From JANQOH01 sp965201115 (lineage in GTDB: Bacteria; Pseudomonadota; Alphaproteobacteria; UBA7887), in contig OZ241745.1 of assembly GCA_965201115.1 (NCBI GenBank), positions 2,480,001-2,544,000 on the forward strand: a stretch of 64,000 nt of DNA, read 5' to 3'. The notes beneath the pieces were generated by a model, which saw only the letters and a program-made list of their open reading frames with translations, made no database searches and was not told where the DNA came from. The translations under genes and the position numbers were made by a program. Positions within the stretch are counted from its first letter, which is position 1. Each line of letters starts with the position of its first letter. This document shows positions 18,275 to 27,097 of this stretch, one piece after another.

Positions 18275-18598
18275 TCAGGCCGCCGGCTCGCCGGCGGCTT
18301 CAGGCTCGGCTCGCTCGTTCGGTACATGTTTTCGTTCGATAAACCGCCATGTCTTCTCGGGCAGCCAGCCCTGCTTGTTGCGGTGGATCTCGGCGATCAG
18401 GAAACGGCCCTTGCGCCCGCTGTACTCCCGGATCTTGCCCGCCAGCTGTTCCGCGTCGAGTTCGGACACCAGATAGAACGCGTGCTGCATATCGAAGCGC
18501 CAGTTCAGGATTTCCGGGACGCCATCGATGTATTCCTTCAGCTCCTCACGGCTTCCTACCTCGTCGTTGTAAGTAAATATGTATGCTTTTCTGCTCAT
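18275..18598 (-). CDS. Small conserved hypothetical (SinR/Cas2-fold-like), 107 aa
   Basis: The start MSRKAYIFTYNDEVGSREEL, followed by a beta-alpha-beta pattern and RFLIAEIHRNKQGWLPEKTW, resembles small proteins annotated as SinR-like or hypothetical. These have a ferredoxin-like fold reminiscent of Cas2/VapD. No catalytic residue can be assigned. Base composition is lower in GC than neighbouring housekeeping genes. The start overlaps the stop of the membrane gene at 18595-18990 (ATGA), so the two are a coupled pair, probably an accessory module. Confidence 0.7.
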   Translation of the reverse strand: MSRKAYIFTYNDEVGSREELKEYIDGVPEILNWRFDMQHAFYLVSELDAEQLAGKIREYSGRKGRFLIAEIHRNKQGWLPEKTWRFIERKHVPNERAEPEAAGEPAA

Positions 18599-18990
18599 TG
18601 CCTGCCTCCCTCGCCGCCGGTTGACTTCGTGAACTCCGTATCGGATGGTTTTACCCCTTCTTTTATGCTGTCTTCTTCGGATTCTCCCTTCTCTTGATCC
18701 ATTTTTACTTCCTGTTGACGCAACCGAAACGGCTCCGACTGAAATTTTTCGCGGTCGAAGAAGAGCAAAACGAAATAACCGACCGCAGCCATTAATATGG
18801 GAACAGCCGCGATGACAAGCAATACGATGGCGATCGGCGACGACGGCTCATGGCCCCCGAACGTCGCCAATACAAGGCATGGCATCGTCACGAAAGCGCA
18901 AAGGCGCAAAGCCGGAGTCATCGGGTTCTGCGCACGATAACGCCCTATCGCTTCCGCGAATCCCTGTCCGAACAGATCCTTAACCGACAT
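18595..18990 (-). CDS. Two-TM small membrane protein with acidic tail (131 aa)
   Basis: Two hydrophobic segments (about residues 30-45 and 51-77, the second IAIVLLVIAAVPILMAAVGYF) are followed by a highly charged cytosolic tail (QQEVKMDQEKGESEEDS). The family is not recognised. It is translationally coupled to the 107-residue gene downstream by a 4-bp overlap. Both genes are noticeably AT-richer than the flanking rsmE and RraA-like genes. A membrane anchor plus a small Cas2-fold-like soluble partner is suggested by context only. Confidence 0.65.
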   Translation of the reverse strand: MSVKDLFGQGFAEAIGRYRAQNPMTPALRLCAFVTMPCLVLATFGGHEPSSPIAIVLLVIAAVPILMAAVGYFVLLFFDREKFQSEPFRLRQQEVKMDQEKGESEEDSIKEGVKPSDTEFTKSTGGEGGRQ

Positions 18991-19015
18991 TGCCGTTATC
19001 CTGCGCGCCGGCCCG

Positions 19016-19726
19016 TCACGATACTTTCGCCGATTCGATCATCGCCCGCTTGATGGCGGAGGCGTTGGCGGCGGGGGCGCGGGCGGCGGCGAGGATCACG
19101 GCCTCGCGGCGCGCGACCAGCGCGGCGGCGTCCGCCACCGCCCGCGCCTGCCCGGCCGGAACGACAACCGCGCCGTGGCGGTCGGCGTGGATCAGATCGC
19201 CCGACTCCACCGCCATGCCCGCGATCCGGACCGGGCAGCCGAACTCCTCGAGATGGATGTATCCGTGGCTCGGCGCGACGACCGCGCACAGGATCTGGAA
19301 GCCCTCCGCCAATACATCGAGGTCGCGCGCGCTGCCGTCGGTGATCGTTCCCAAGCAGCCGAGCGCCTTGTGGACGTTGCTGTTGACCTCGCCCCAGAAC
19401 GAGCCGAAGCCCGCCTCGCCGCCGTCGAGGTCCTGCACGACGCTCACCGTCGGCCCCGGCCCCGATTCGAGATAATCGAGATAGGCGAAGCGTTTTTCGC
19501 GCACCGCCCCGGGCGGGGCGGCGGCGGGCTCCTTCGCGCGCACGGTCGCGGTGCGCGCGTATCCCACCATCGCGCCGAGCGACGGGCGGACGCAGTGCAG
19601 CGTTCGCGTCGTGAAGCCGCGCGCGCGCCGTTCGGGCGCCACGAGCTCGATGGCGTTGCACACCGACGGCGTGTCGAGCGCGCGCAGCGCCTCGAGGTCG
19701 GCGGCGGTGTCCGCGGGATTGTTCAT
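19016..19726 (-). CDS. RraA-like / 4-hydroxy-4-methyl-2-oxoglutarate aldolase-family protein
   Basis: A 236-residue protein with the RraA-family signatures CLGTITDGSARDLD and GDLIHADRHGAVVVP. Members are either class II aldolases cleaving oxo-acids or RNase E regulators. The metal/substrate residues of aldolases (G-x-x-R-D) are present, so an aldolase or related oxo-acid role is more likely. The ATG at 19726 is chosen for its AAAGGA site 9 bp upstream. It is followed on the chromosome by an SDR and an enoyl-CoA hydratase gene in the same direction, suggesting a shared oxo-acid or acyl-CoA pathway. Confidence 0.8.
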   Translation of the reverse strand: MNNPADTAADLEALRALDTPSVCNAIELVAPERRARGFTTRTLHCVRPSLGAMVGYARTATVRAKEPAAAPPGAVREKRFAYLDYLESGPGPTVSVVQDLDGGEAGFGSFWGEVNSNVHKALGCLGTITDGSARDLDVLAEGFQILCAVVAPSHGYIHLEEFGCPVRIAGMAVESGDLIHADRHGAVVVPAGQARAVADAAALVARREAVILAAARAPAANASAIKRAMIESAKVS

Positions 19727-19766
19727 TCCGGGGTATCCTTTCGCTGGCGCGAGCGATGGCGCGCCG

Positions 19767-20480
19767 TTACCAGACCTCGCCGAACGGCCGCAACTCCACG
19801 TCGAACGACCACGCGGAGCGGTCCTGATGCGCGACGTGGAACATTTCGTCGGCGATGGCTTCGGGCTTGACAAAGAAATCGTCGGGCTTGCCGGCCGCGA
19901 GGCGCGGGCGCGTCCACGGCGTGTCGATCAGCGCATCGACCGTCACATAGGCGACGTGAACGCCTTTCGGGCCGAAATCGCGCGCCAGCGACTGGCAGAG
20001 AATGCGCTGCGCGGCCTTGGTCGGCGCGAATATCGGCGTGTGCGGCTTGCCGCGATGCGCCGATGTGTTGCCGGTGACCAAAACGGCGCCGCCGCCGCCC
20101 TTGAGCATGTCGGGGATAGCCGCGCGGCAAAGATGAAACAGCGCCGTGACGTTGATGCGGAAATTGCGTTCGAGCAGCGCCGGGTCGGCGTCGAGAAACG
20201 GGATCCAGCCGCCGCCCACCGCGTTGTGCAGCACGACCCGCGGCGGCCCCATCTCATCCTTGACCCGGGCCAGAACGGCGGCGAGGCGGTCGAGGTCGGC
20301 CACGTCGCATTCGTAGCCGCGCGCCCCCGGCAGTTCCGCCTCGAAGCGCCGCAGGCGCTCCGCCGTGCGCGCCAGCATGGCGACGCGGTAGCCGCCGCGC
20401 GCGAATCGCCGCGCGGCCGCGCCGCCCGTGCCTTCGCCCAACCCGGTTACGAGAAAGACCGGTTTTGCGTTTTCGTTCAT
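19767..20480 (-). CDS. Short-chain dehydrogenase/reductase with Phe in place of catalytic Tyr
   Basis: A 237-residue Rossmann-fold protein. The nucleotide-binding loop is VTGLGEGTGGAAARRF (TGxxxGxG variant), and the NxAG equivalent is VLHNAVGGG. The usual YxxxK is FAPTK, so the canonical proton-donating tyrosine is missing while lysine and the upstream serine region (VTGNTSAHRG) remain. This FAPTKAAQR pattern occurs in a recognisable SDR subgroup, so it is probably not a recent mutation. The reaction is unknown. It lies 9 bp downstream of the enoyl-CoA hydratase gene. Confidence 0.83.
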   Translation of the reverse strand: MNENAKPVFLVTGLGEGTGGAAARRFARGGYRVAMLARTAERLRRFEAELPGARGYECDVADLDRLAAVLARVKDEMGPPRVVLHNAVGGGWIPFLDADPALLERNFRINVTALFHLCRAAIPDMLKGGGGAVLVTGNTSAHRGKPHTPIFAPTKAAQRILCQSLARDFGPKGVHVAYVTVDALIDTPWTRPRLAAGKPDDFFVKPEAIADEMFHVAHQDRSAWSFDVELRPFGEVW

Positions 20481-20489
20481 GGCGCCGCC

Positions 20490-21284
20490 TCAGCGCCCGT
20501 GGAAGACCGGGGCGCGCTTGGCCACGAACGCCGCCGCCGCTTCCTTGTGGTCGTCGGTCATGCCGCAGCGCGTGTGGTGAAGCGCCTCCTGGTCGAGGCA
20601 CGCGGCCAGCGGCAGATGCTCCGCCGCGTTCATGTTGCGCTTCATGTAGCCCAGCGCGATCGCCGGGCCGTTGGCGAGCGCGTTCGCGGTTTCGCGCACG
20701 ACCGCGTCGAACTCCGCCTCCGGCGCGGCGCGGTTGACGACCCCCGCCGCCGCCGCCTCGGCGCCCGTCATGATCGGCGCCAGATAGTAGAGCTCGCGCG
20801 CCTTCGCCGTGCCCACGATTTTCGACAGGAACCAGCTGCCGCCGAAATCCCCCGAATAGGCGACGCGGGCGAACGCGGTGGTAATCTTCGCCGTTTCCAA
20901 CGCGATGCGCAGGTCGCAGGCCAGCGCGAGCGACAGCCCCGCCCCGGCCGCCGCGCCGGGTATCGCGGCCAGCGTGGGCTTCGGCATCTCGTGCAGCAGG
21001 CGCGCCGTCTCCATGCTCCGGCGCAGCGCGCGCGTTTTGCCCTCCAGTCCGGTCTCGGAGAACTCGGTTCCCTCGGCCATCGCCTTGACGTCGCCGCCGG
21101 CGCAAAACGCGCCGCCCGCGCCGGTGAGCACGACCGCGCCGATCGCCGAATCGTCGGCCGCGTTGCCGAGCGCCTCGAGCATCGCGTCGAGCATTGCCGG
21201 CGACAGCGCGTTGCGGCGGTCGGGCCGGTTCATCGTCAGGGTCGCGACCCGGTTTTCGACCGAGACCAGCAGATCCTGCGTCAT
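20490..21284 (-). CDS. Enoyl-CoA hydratase/isomerase family protein
   Basis: A 264-residue crotonase-fold enzyme. The first oxyanion-hole element is GGAFCAGGDVKAM and the second is AAIPGAAAGAGLSLALACDL. The segment VAYSGDFGGSWFL carries Asp where hydratases have their second catalytic Glu. That arrangement is also found in PaaG-type isomerases, so an isomerase reaction is plausible. It is the first gene of the minus-strand set with the SDR and RraA-like genes and is divergent from the indolepyruvate oxidoreductase, 163 bp away. Confidence 0.87.
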   Translation of the reverse strand: MTQDLLVSVENRVATLTMNRPDRRNALSPAMLDAMLEALGNAADDSAIGAVVLTGAGGAFCAGGDVKAMAEGTEFSETGLEGKTRALRRSMETARLLHEMPKPTLAAIPGAAAGAGLSLALACDLRIALETAKITTAFARVAYSGDFGGSWFLSKIVGTAKARELYYLAPIMTGAEAAAAGVVNRAAPEAEFDAVVRETANALANGPAIALGYMKRNMNAAEHLPLAACLDQEALHHTRCGMTDDHKEAAAAFVAKRAPVFHGR

Positions 21285-21447
21285 TGCGTATGTCTCCCTC
21301 GCTCCAGTCGTTGTCGGCGCCGCGAGCGCCCGCGGACGCGCCGCCGGCGCGCTCTGGCCCGCGGCGGCGCTCTTCTATACACTGCGCGGCGCCGGCGGGC
21401 GACCCGACGCGCCGCGGCCGGCCCGCAGCATGTGGAGGATGCCGATC

Positions 21448-24400
21448 ATGGACGGCGACGCGGCGGCGCGCATCGCGCTCGACGACAAATACACGCTCGA
21501 CAAGGGCCGGGTGTTCATCTCCGGCGTGCAGGCCTTGGTGCGCCTGCCGATCGCGCAGCGCAAGCGCGACCGCGCGGCGGGGCTGAACACGGCGGGCTTC
21601 ATCTCGGGCTACCGCGGCTCGCCGGTCGGCAGCTACGACGCCGCGCTGTGGCGCGCGGCGGCGCATTTGCAGGCCAACGACATCCTGTTCCGCTCCGGCC
21701 TCAACGAAGACCTGGCGATGGCCGCCGTGTGGGGCACGCAGCAGCTGGATTTTTTGCCGGGCCGCAAGGTCGATGGCGTCTTCGCCGTATGGTACGGCAA
21801 GGGCCCCGGCGTCGATCGCTCCGGCGACGCGCTGAAACACGCCAACTTCGCCGGCACGCACCCCAACGGCGGCGTACTCGTCGTGTGCGGAGACGACCAC
21901 AACGGCAAATCGTCGTCGCTCGGCCATCAGTCCGACCAGGCGATGATCGCCGCCAACATCCCGCTGCTTTATCCCTCCAGCGTGCAGGACTATCTCGATC
22001 TCGGCCTGCACGGCTTCGCCATGTCGCGTTTTTCCGGCGCGCTGACGGGCTTCAAGACGGTAAACGAAACCATTACCGCGACGGCCACGGCGGAGGTCGA
22101 TCCCGCCCGCGTTTCCGTCGTCCTCCCCGCCGACGCGCCGGAGGCGCCCGGGGGCGTCCATATCCGCCCGGAATACGACCCGCAGGGGCAGGACAACCGG
22201 GTGGCGCGCTACAAGCTGCCGCGCGCGCGGGCCTATGTCCGCGCCAACCGGCTCGATCGCCCGGTCTTCGGCGCCGCGCGCCCCGGGCGCCTCGGCATCG
22301 TGTCGGCCGGCAAGGCCCTGCTCGATACGCTGGCGGCCCTGCGTATTCTGGGCATCGACGAGAAGGCGGCGCGCGCCTTGGGCGTCGGCGTGTACAAGGC
22401 GGCGATGGTTTGGCCGCTGGAGCCCGAGGGGCTGGCCGAGTTCGCCGCGCGCGGCCCCGAGCTCCTGTTCGTCGAGGAAAAACGCCCGGTCATGGAAGAC
22501 CAGGCGAAAGCGCTGTTCTACGGCCGCGAGCCGCGCCCGGCGATCGTCGGCAAGAGCGACGGCGAGGGGCGGATGCTGCTTCCGTCCGACGAGCCCATCG
22601 AGGCCGCCGGGGTCGCGGCCGCCATCGGCGCGCGGCTCGAGGCCGCCGGCGCGCTCGATTCGGCGCTCGGCGAACGCCTCGCCGCGCTGCGCGCCCGCGT
22701 CGGCCGCAACCTGCCGCCGCTGTCGGGCGGCGTCGCGCGTTCGGCGTATTTCTGCTCCGGCTGCCCCCACAACACATCCACCAGGGTGCCGGACGGCTCG
22801 GCCGCGCTGGCGGGCATCGGCTGTCACGGCATGGCGCTCATGATGCCTGAGCGCAACACGCTGTCGCTGCCGCACATGGGCGCCGAGGGCGCGCCGTGGA
22901 CGGGCCTCGCGCCGTTCACGGAAACGCCCCACGTCTTCCAGAATCTCGGCGACGGCACCTATGTCCATTCGGGGTCGCTCGGCGTCCGCGCCGCCGTTCA
23001 GTCCGGCGCCAACGTCACGTTCAAGATCCTCTACAACGACGCCGTGGCGATGACCGGCGGCCAGCCCGTGGAAGGGTCGCTCGGCGTCGGCGCCATCGCG
23101 CGCCAGCTGCTCGACGAAGGCGTGCGCAGGGTCGCCGTCGTGTCCGACGATCCTGAGAAGTTCCAGGGCCTCTCCGACATCCCCGCCGGCGTGCGCGTGC
23201 ATGGGCGCGAGGCGCTCGACGCCGTCCAGCGCGACATGCGCCTCGCGCAGGGCGTCACCGCCATCGTGTACGAACAGACCTGCGCCGCGGAAAAACGCCG
23301 GCGGCGCAAGCGCGGCGCGTTCGCCGACCCCGCGAAGCGCGTCTTCATCAACCCGCTGGTCTGCGAAGGCTGCGGCGACTGTTCCGACGAAGCCAATTGC
23401 GTGTCCATCCACCCGCTCGAAACCGAGTTCGGGCGCAAGCGGCGAATCGACCAGTCGAGCTGCAACAAGGACTATTCCTGCGTGCGCGGCTTCTGCCCCA
23501 GTTTCGTCACCGTGCTCGGCGGCGCGCCGCGCAAGCCCGCTCCCGCGGCGCTGCCGGCCGAGGCGTTTGCGAACCTGCCGGAGCCCGCGCTTCCCTCCGC
23601 CGATCCCGAATGGGACGTGCTGATCGCCGGCGTCGGCGGAACGGGCGTCATCACCGTCGGCGCGGTGCTCGGCATGGCCGCGCATATCGAGGGCAAGGGC
23701 GCCTCGGTGTTCGACATGACCGGCGTGAGCCAAAAGAACGGCGCCGTCTATAGCCACCTGAAGATCGTCGCCGATCCCGCGGCGTCCCCGGCCGCCGGCA
23801 TCGGGCTCGGCGAGGCCGACCTGCTGCTCGGCTGCGACATCGTGGCGGCCACCGCGCCCGCCGCGGTGCGCGCCCTCGACCCCGGCCGCACCCGCGCCGT
23901 GCTCAACACCACCATGACCCCGCCGCCGGGCTTCCAGCGCGACGCCGACATGAAACTCGACGGCGGTTTTCTCGCGCGCGGGCTGGCCGCGCACCTGGGC
24001 GCCGAACGCGCCCACCTGACGGAGGCCACGCGCATTGCCCTGGCGCTGACCGGCGACGCCATCGGCGCCAACATGCTCGCGGTCGGCTACGCATATCAGT
24101 GCGGCGGGCTGCCGCTCTCGGCGGCGGCGATCGAGCGCGCGATCGAACTCAACGGCGTCGCCGCCGCGTTCAACATCCGCGCCTTCCGGCTCGGGCGGCT
24201 CGCCGCGCACGACCCGGACGCGGTGCGCGCCGCCATGCCCCGCCCCGCCGCGGAAGACGTCGCCGCGACGCTCGACGAGGCGATCGAAAAACGCGCGGCG
24301 TTCCTGGCGGAATACCGGAACGGCGCCTATGCGGAGCGCTACCGCGCCATCGCCGCGGCGGCGCGCGCGGCGGAGGCGCGGCTCGGGCGCGGCGACGCGT

Positions 24401-24921
24401 TCGCGCAAGCGGTCGCGCGCGGCGCGTTCAAGCTCATGGCCTACAAGGACGAATACGAGGTCGCGCGGCTCTACGCGAACGGCGAGTTCGCGCGCGCGAT
24501 CGGCGCGGCGTTCGAGGGCGATTACAAGCTTCGCGTCCACTTGGCGCCGCCGCTGTTCGCCGCCCGCGATGCGCGCACGGGCCGCCTGAAAAAGCGCGAA
24601 TACGGCGCGTGGGTCTTGTGGGCCTTCCGCGCGCTGGCGCGTCTCAAGGGCCTGCGCGAAACGCCGTGGGACCCGTTCGGCCGCACCCGCGAACGCCGCG
24701 AGGAGAGGCGGATCCGCGACGAATACCTCGCCGACATCGCGCGCCTGACGGAAGATCTGTCGGCGGAAACCCTGCCCGTCGCCGCGCAAATCGCCGCGCT
24801 GCCCGAGCGCATTCGCGGCTTCGGCCACGTCAAGGAAAAGGCGATCGCCGAAGCGCAAAAGGAACGCGCCCGCCTGTTCGAGGCCCTCGCCGCCGCCGCG
24901 CCCCGCCGCCGGGCAGCCTGA
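21448..24921 (+). CDS. Fused indolepyruvate:ferredoxin oxidoreductase (IorA-IorB type)
   Basis: A 1157-residue single-chain 2-oxoacid:ferredoxin oxidoreductase that would oxidatively decarboxylate aryl- or branched-chain 2-oxoacids to acyl-CoA. The N-terminal pyrimidine-binding part contains GDDHNGKSSSLGHQSDQA. The thiamine diphosphate motif lies in NLGDGTYVHSGSLGVRAA. Cysteine-rich 4Fe-4S sequence (VCEGCGDCSDEANC) follows. The C-terminal gamma-type domain begins GVGGTGVITVGAVLG. The ATG at 21448 is chosen because GTGGAGG lies about 9 bp upstream. The neighbouring enoyl-CoA hydratase/SDR set fits downstream acyl-CoA metabolism. Confidence 0.9.
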   Translation: MDGDAAARIALDDKYTLDKGRVFISGVQALVRLPIAQRKRDRAAGLNTAGFISGYRGSPVGSYDAALWRAAAHLQANDILFRSGLNEDLAMAAVWGTQQLDFLPGRKVDGVFAVWYGKGPGVDRSGDALKHANFAGTHPNGGVLVVCGDDHNGKSSSLGHQSDQAMIAANIPLLYPSSVQDYLDLGLHGFAMSRFSGALTGFKTVNETITATATAEVDPARVSVVLPADAPEAPGGVHIRPEYDPQGQDNRVARYKLPRARAYVRANRLDRPVFGAARPGRLGIVSAGKALLDTLAALRILGIDEKAARALGVGVYKAAMVWPLEPEGLAEFAARGPELLFVEEKRPVMEDQAKALFYGREPRPAIVGKSDGEGRMLLPSDEPIEAAGVAAAIGARLEAAGALDSALGERLAALRARVGRNLPPLSGGVARSAYFCSGCPHNTSTRVPDGSAALAGIGCHGMALMMPERNTLSLPHMGAEGAPWTGLAPFTETPHVFQNLGDGTYVHSGSLGVRAAVQSGANVTFKILYNDAVAMTGGQPVEGSLGVGAIARQLLDEGVRRVAVVSDDPEKFQGLSDIPAGVRVHGREALDAVQRDMRLAQGVTAIVYEQTCAAEKRRRRKRGAFADPAKRVFINPLVCEGCGDCSDEANCVSIHPLETEFGRKRRIDQSSCNKDYSCVRGFCPSFVTVLGGAPRKPAPAALPAEAFANLPEPALPSADPEWDVLIAGVGGTGVITVGAVLGMAAHIEGKGASVFDMTGVSQKNGAVYSHLKIVADPAASPAAGIGLGEADLLLGCDIVAATAPAAVRALDPGRTRAVLNTTMTPPPGFQRDADMKLDGGFLARGLAAHLGAERAHLTEATRIALALTGDAIGANMLAVGYAYQCGGLPLSAAAIERAIELNGVAAAFNIRAFRLGRLAAHDPDAVRAAMPRPAAEDVAATLDEAIEKRAAFLAEYRNGAYAERYRAIAAAARAAEARLGRGDAFAQAVARGAFKLMAYKDEYEVARLYANGEFARAIGAAFEGDYKLRVHLAPPLFAARDARTGRLKKREYGAWVLWAFRALARLKGLRETPWDPFGRTRERREERRIRDEYLADIARLTEDLSAETLPVAAQIAALPERIRGFGHVKEKAIAEAQKERARLFEALAAAAPRRRAA

Positions 24922-24939
24922 GCCGGAACGCTTGCCCGC

Positions 24940-25066
24940 GCCGGAGGCGCGAACTTCCCGGGTGCGCGGGCGTCCCCGCCCGCACGTTTCCGCGCGGCGC
25001 GGCGTTGGCGGGAAGGCGCGGGCGCGCCCCTCATGTCGACCTTCGGTACGGTGGAGACGCGCCGGC
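24940..25066 (+). repeat. Dispersed intergenic repeat, module 2 (long form)
   Basis: The same element as 9047-9186 but in forward orientation. It has the GGGTGCGCGGGCGTCCCCGC palindromic core at 24960-24987, then GCGCGGCGTTGGCGGG and ends with GGTGGAGACG. It occupies most of the 240 bp between the oxidoreductase and xseB. No other feature was seen there. Confidence 0.75.
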
Positions 25067-25161
25067 AAACCCGCCGCGCGCCGCGACCCCGTACAAGACC
25101 TTGCGCCGCGCCGCGCCCGCGGCTATAACGCCGCGGCGAAGCGGTACGGCGGGGCGCGGCG

Positions 25162-25437
25162 GTGAGCGAAGAACGGCGCGGCGGCGAGTTCGAGGACATC
25201 GCGGCGATGACCTTCGAGCAGGCGATGGCCGAGCTCGAGGACATCGTCCAGCGCCTCGAACGCGGCGAGATCGGCCTTGAGGAAGCCATCGCCGCCTATG
25301 CGCGCGGCGCCGCGCTCAAGCGCCACTGCGACGGCAAGCTCCGCCTCGCCGAACAGCGCGTGAGCCGCATCGCCATCGCCGACGATGGCGCGGTCTCCGG
25401 CGAGCCGCTCGACGACCCGGCCGGGACGTCTTGTTGA
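25162..25437 (+). CDS. xseB: Exodeoxyribonuclease VII small subunit
   Basis: A 91-residue protein with the XseB core MTFEQAMAELEDIVQRLERG followed by LEEAIAAYARGAALKRHC. It forms the helical stalk that associates with the XseA catalytic subunit in single-strand DNA degradation. It starts at GTG. Its stop overlaps the ispA start by 4 bp (TTGA), the classic xseB-ispA arrangement. xseA is not in this window. Confidence 0.92.
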   Translation: MSEERRGGEFEDIAAMTFEQAMAELEDIVQRLERGEIGLEEAIAAYARGAALKRHCDGKLRLAEQRVSRIAIADDGAVSGEPLDDPAGTSC

Positions 25438-26324
25438 CTGCGCTCGGCCCGGCGCTGGAAGCCGCCGCCGGCGCCGTCGAAACCACCCTCGCCGCGCTGC
25501 TCGCAAGCGCGCCCGGCGGCCCGGCGGAGCGCCTGCGGCGCGCCATGCGTCACGCCTGCCTCGGCGGCGGCAAGCGCCTGCGGCCTTTCCTCGCCCTGCA
25601 ATGCGCGGCGCTGTTCGGCGCGCGCGGCGCCGGCCCCCTGCGCGCCGCCGCCGCGGTCGAACTCGTACATTGCTACTCGCTGGCGCACGACGATCTGCCG
25701 GCGATGGACGACGACGACCGCCGCCGCGGCCGCCCCGCCGCCCACATCGCCTTCGACGAGGCGACGGCGATTCTCGCCGGCGACGCGCTGCTGACACTGG
25801 CGTTCGAAACGCTGGCGGCGCCGGAAACCCACCCCGACGCCGGCGTCCGCGCCGCGCTTGTGCTCGCGCTGGCGCGCGCCGCCGGCGCCGACGGCATGGC
25901 CGGCGGCCAGTCGATGGACCTGGAGGCCGAGGGCCGCGCGCTGGCGCCGGGCGATCTCGCGCGCGTCCAGCGCATGAAAACCGGCGCGCTGATCGGCGCC
26001 GCGTGCGAAACCGGCGCGTTGCTCGCCGGGGCCGGAGACGCCGACCGCGGCGCGCTGCGCGCCTATGCCGCGGCGTTCGGCCTCGCCTTCCAGATCGCCG
26101 ACGACCTGCTCGACGCCGGCGGCGACGCGCGCGAGGCCGGCAAGGCGGTGCGCAAGGACGCGCGCGCCGGCAAGGCCACCTTCGTCGCGCTGCTCGGCGC
26201 GCCGGCGGCGCGGGCCCGCGCCGGGGCGCTGGCGGAGGACGCCATCGCCGCGCTCGCGCGCTTCGATTCCCGCGCCGACCCGTTGCGCGAGGCGGCGCGC
26301 TTCGCCGTCGCCCGGCGGCGCTGA
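25434..26324 (+). CDS. ispA: Farnesyl/geranyl diphosphate synthase
   Basis: A trans-isoprenyl diphosphate synthase of about 296 residues that condenses IPP with DMAPP/GPP. The first aspartate-rich motif is in HDDLPAMDDDDRRRGRP and the second in FQIADDLLDAGGD. KRLRPFL and MKTGALI are also conserved. It has a TTG start (25434, with an alternative TTG one codon earlier), coupled to xseB. The C-terminus is short compared with E. coli IspA. In most alphaproteobacteria dxs follows, but here tlyA comes directly after a 12-bp gap. Confidence 0.92.
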   Translation: MTALGPALEAAAGAVETTLAALLASAPGGPAERLRRAMRHACLGGGKRLRPFLALQCAALFGARGAGPLRAAAAVELVHCYSLAHDDLPAMDDDDRRRGRPAAHIAFDEATAILAGDALLTLAFETLAAPETHPDAGVRAALVLALARAAGADGMAGGQSMDLEAEGRALAPGDLARVQRMKTGALIGAACETGALLAGAGDADRGALRAYAAAFGLAFQIADDLLDAGGDAREAGKAVRKDARAGKATFVALLGAPAARARAGALAEDAIAALARFDSRADPLREAARFAVARRR

Positions 26325-26336
26325 ACGCGAGGCGGC

Positions 26337-27086
26337 ATGGCGCGCGCGGCGCGGCAAAGGCTCGACGCGCTGCTGGTCGCGCGCGGACTCGCCGAAAGCC
26401 GCGCACGCGCGCAGGCGCTTGTCATGGCCGGCGCCGTGTACAGCGGCGACCGCCGCCTCGACAAGCCGGGACGGCAAATCGCGGCCGGCGCCCCGCTGGC
26501 GGTGCGCCGGCGCGGCTGCCCCTGGGTCTCGCGCGGCGGCGTGAAACTCGCGCATGCGCTCAAGGCGTTCGGCCTGTCGCCGCGCGGGCGGATCTGCCTC
26601 GACATCGGCGCCTCCGCCGGCGGCTTCACCGACGTGCTGCTGGCGAACGGCGCCGCGCGCGTCCACGCGGTCGACGTCGGGCGCGGCCAGCTGGCGTGGC
26701 GCCTGCGCAACGACCCGCGCGTCGCCGTGCTCGAACGCACGAACGCGCGCTATCTGGGCCGCGACCGCGTGCCCGAACCCATCGGCGCCTTGACGTGCGA
26801 CGCCAGTTTCATCGGCCTGGCGACCGTGCTGCCGGCGCCGCTGGCGCTGTGCGCCCCCGGCGCGTGGGCGATCGCGCTGATCAAGCCGCAGTTCGAGGCC
26901 GGGCGGGAAGCGGTCGGCCGCGGCGGCGTCGTGCGCGACCCCGCCGTCCGCCGCGCGGCATGCGAACGGGCAGCCGCATGGTTCGCCGCCCGCCCCGGCT
27001 GGCGCGTGCGCGGCCTGACCGAAAGCCCCATAGCCGGCCCAGCCGGCAATATCGAATACCTGATCGCCGCCGACCGGCCCGCGTAA
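26337..27086 (+). CDS. tlyA: TlyA-family 2'-O-ribose rRNA methyltransferase
   Basis: A 249-residue protein. The N-terminal S4 RNA-binding domain is RLDALLVARGLAESRARAQA. The FtsJ-type methyltransferase follows with the SAM loop LDIGASAGGFTDVLL, and later motifs CDASFIGL and LIKPQFEAGRE. Family members methylate riboses in 16S and 23S rRNA; the older name haemolysin A is misleading. It lies 12 bp after ispA and is probably co-transcribed with xseB-ispA. Confidence 0.92.
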   Translation: MARAARQRLDALLVARGLAESRARAQALVMAGAVYSGDRRLDKPGRQIAAGAPLAVRRRGCPWVSRGGVKLAHALKAFGLSPRGRICLDIGASAGGFTDVLLANGAARVHAVDVGRGQLAWRLRNDPRVAVLERTNARYLGRDRVPEPIGALTCDASFIGLATVLPAPLALCAPGAWAIALIKPQFEAGREAVGRGGVVRDPAVRRAACERAAAWFAARPGWRVRGLTESPIAGPAGNIEYLIAADRPA

Positions 27087-27097
27087 CGCGCTATCGC

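Noticed and set aside
20254..25068. Very long antisense open frame (over 1600 codons) opposite the oxidoreductase and neighbouring genes
   Set aside because: In DNA this GC-rich, antisense frames stay open by composition alone. The translation is Arg/Gly/Ala-rich with no motifs, while the opposite strand encodes clear enzymes.
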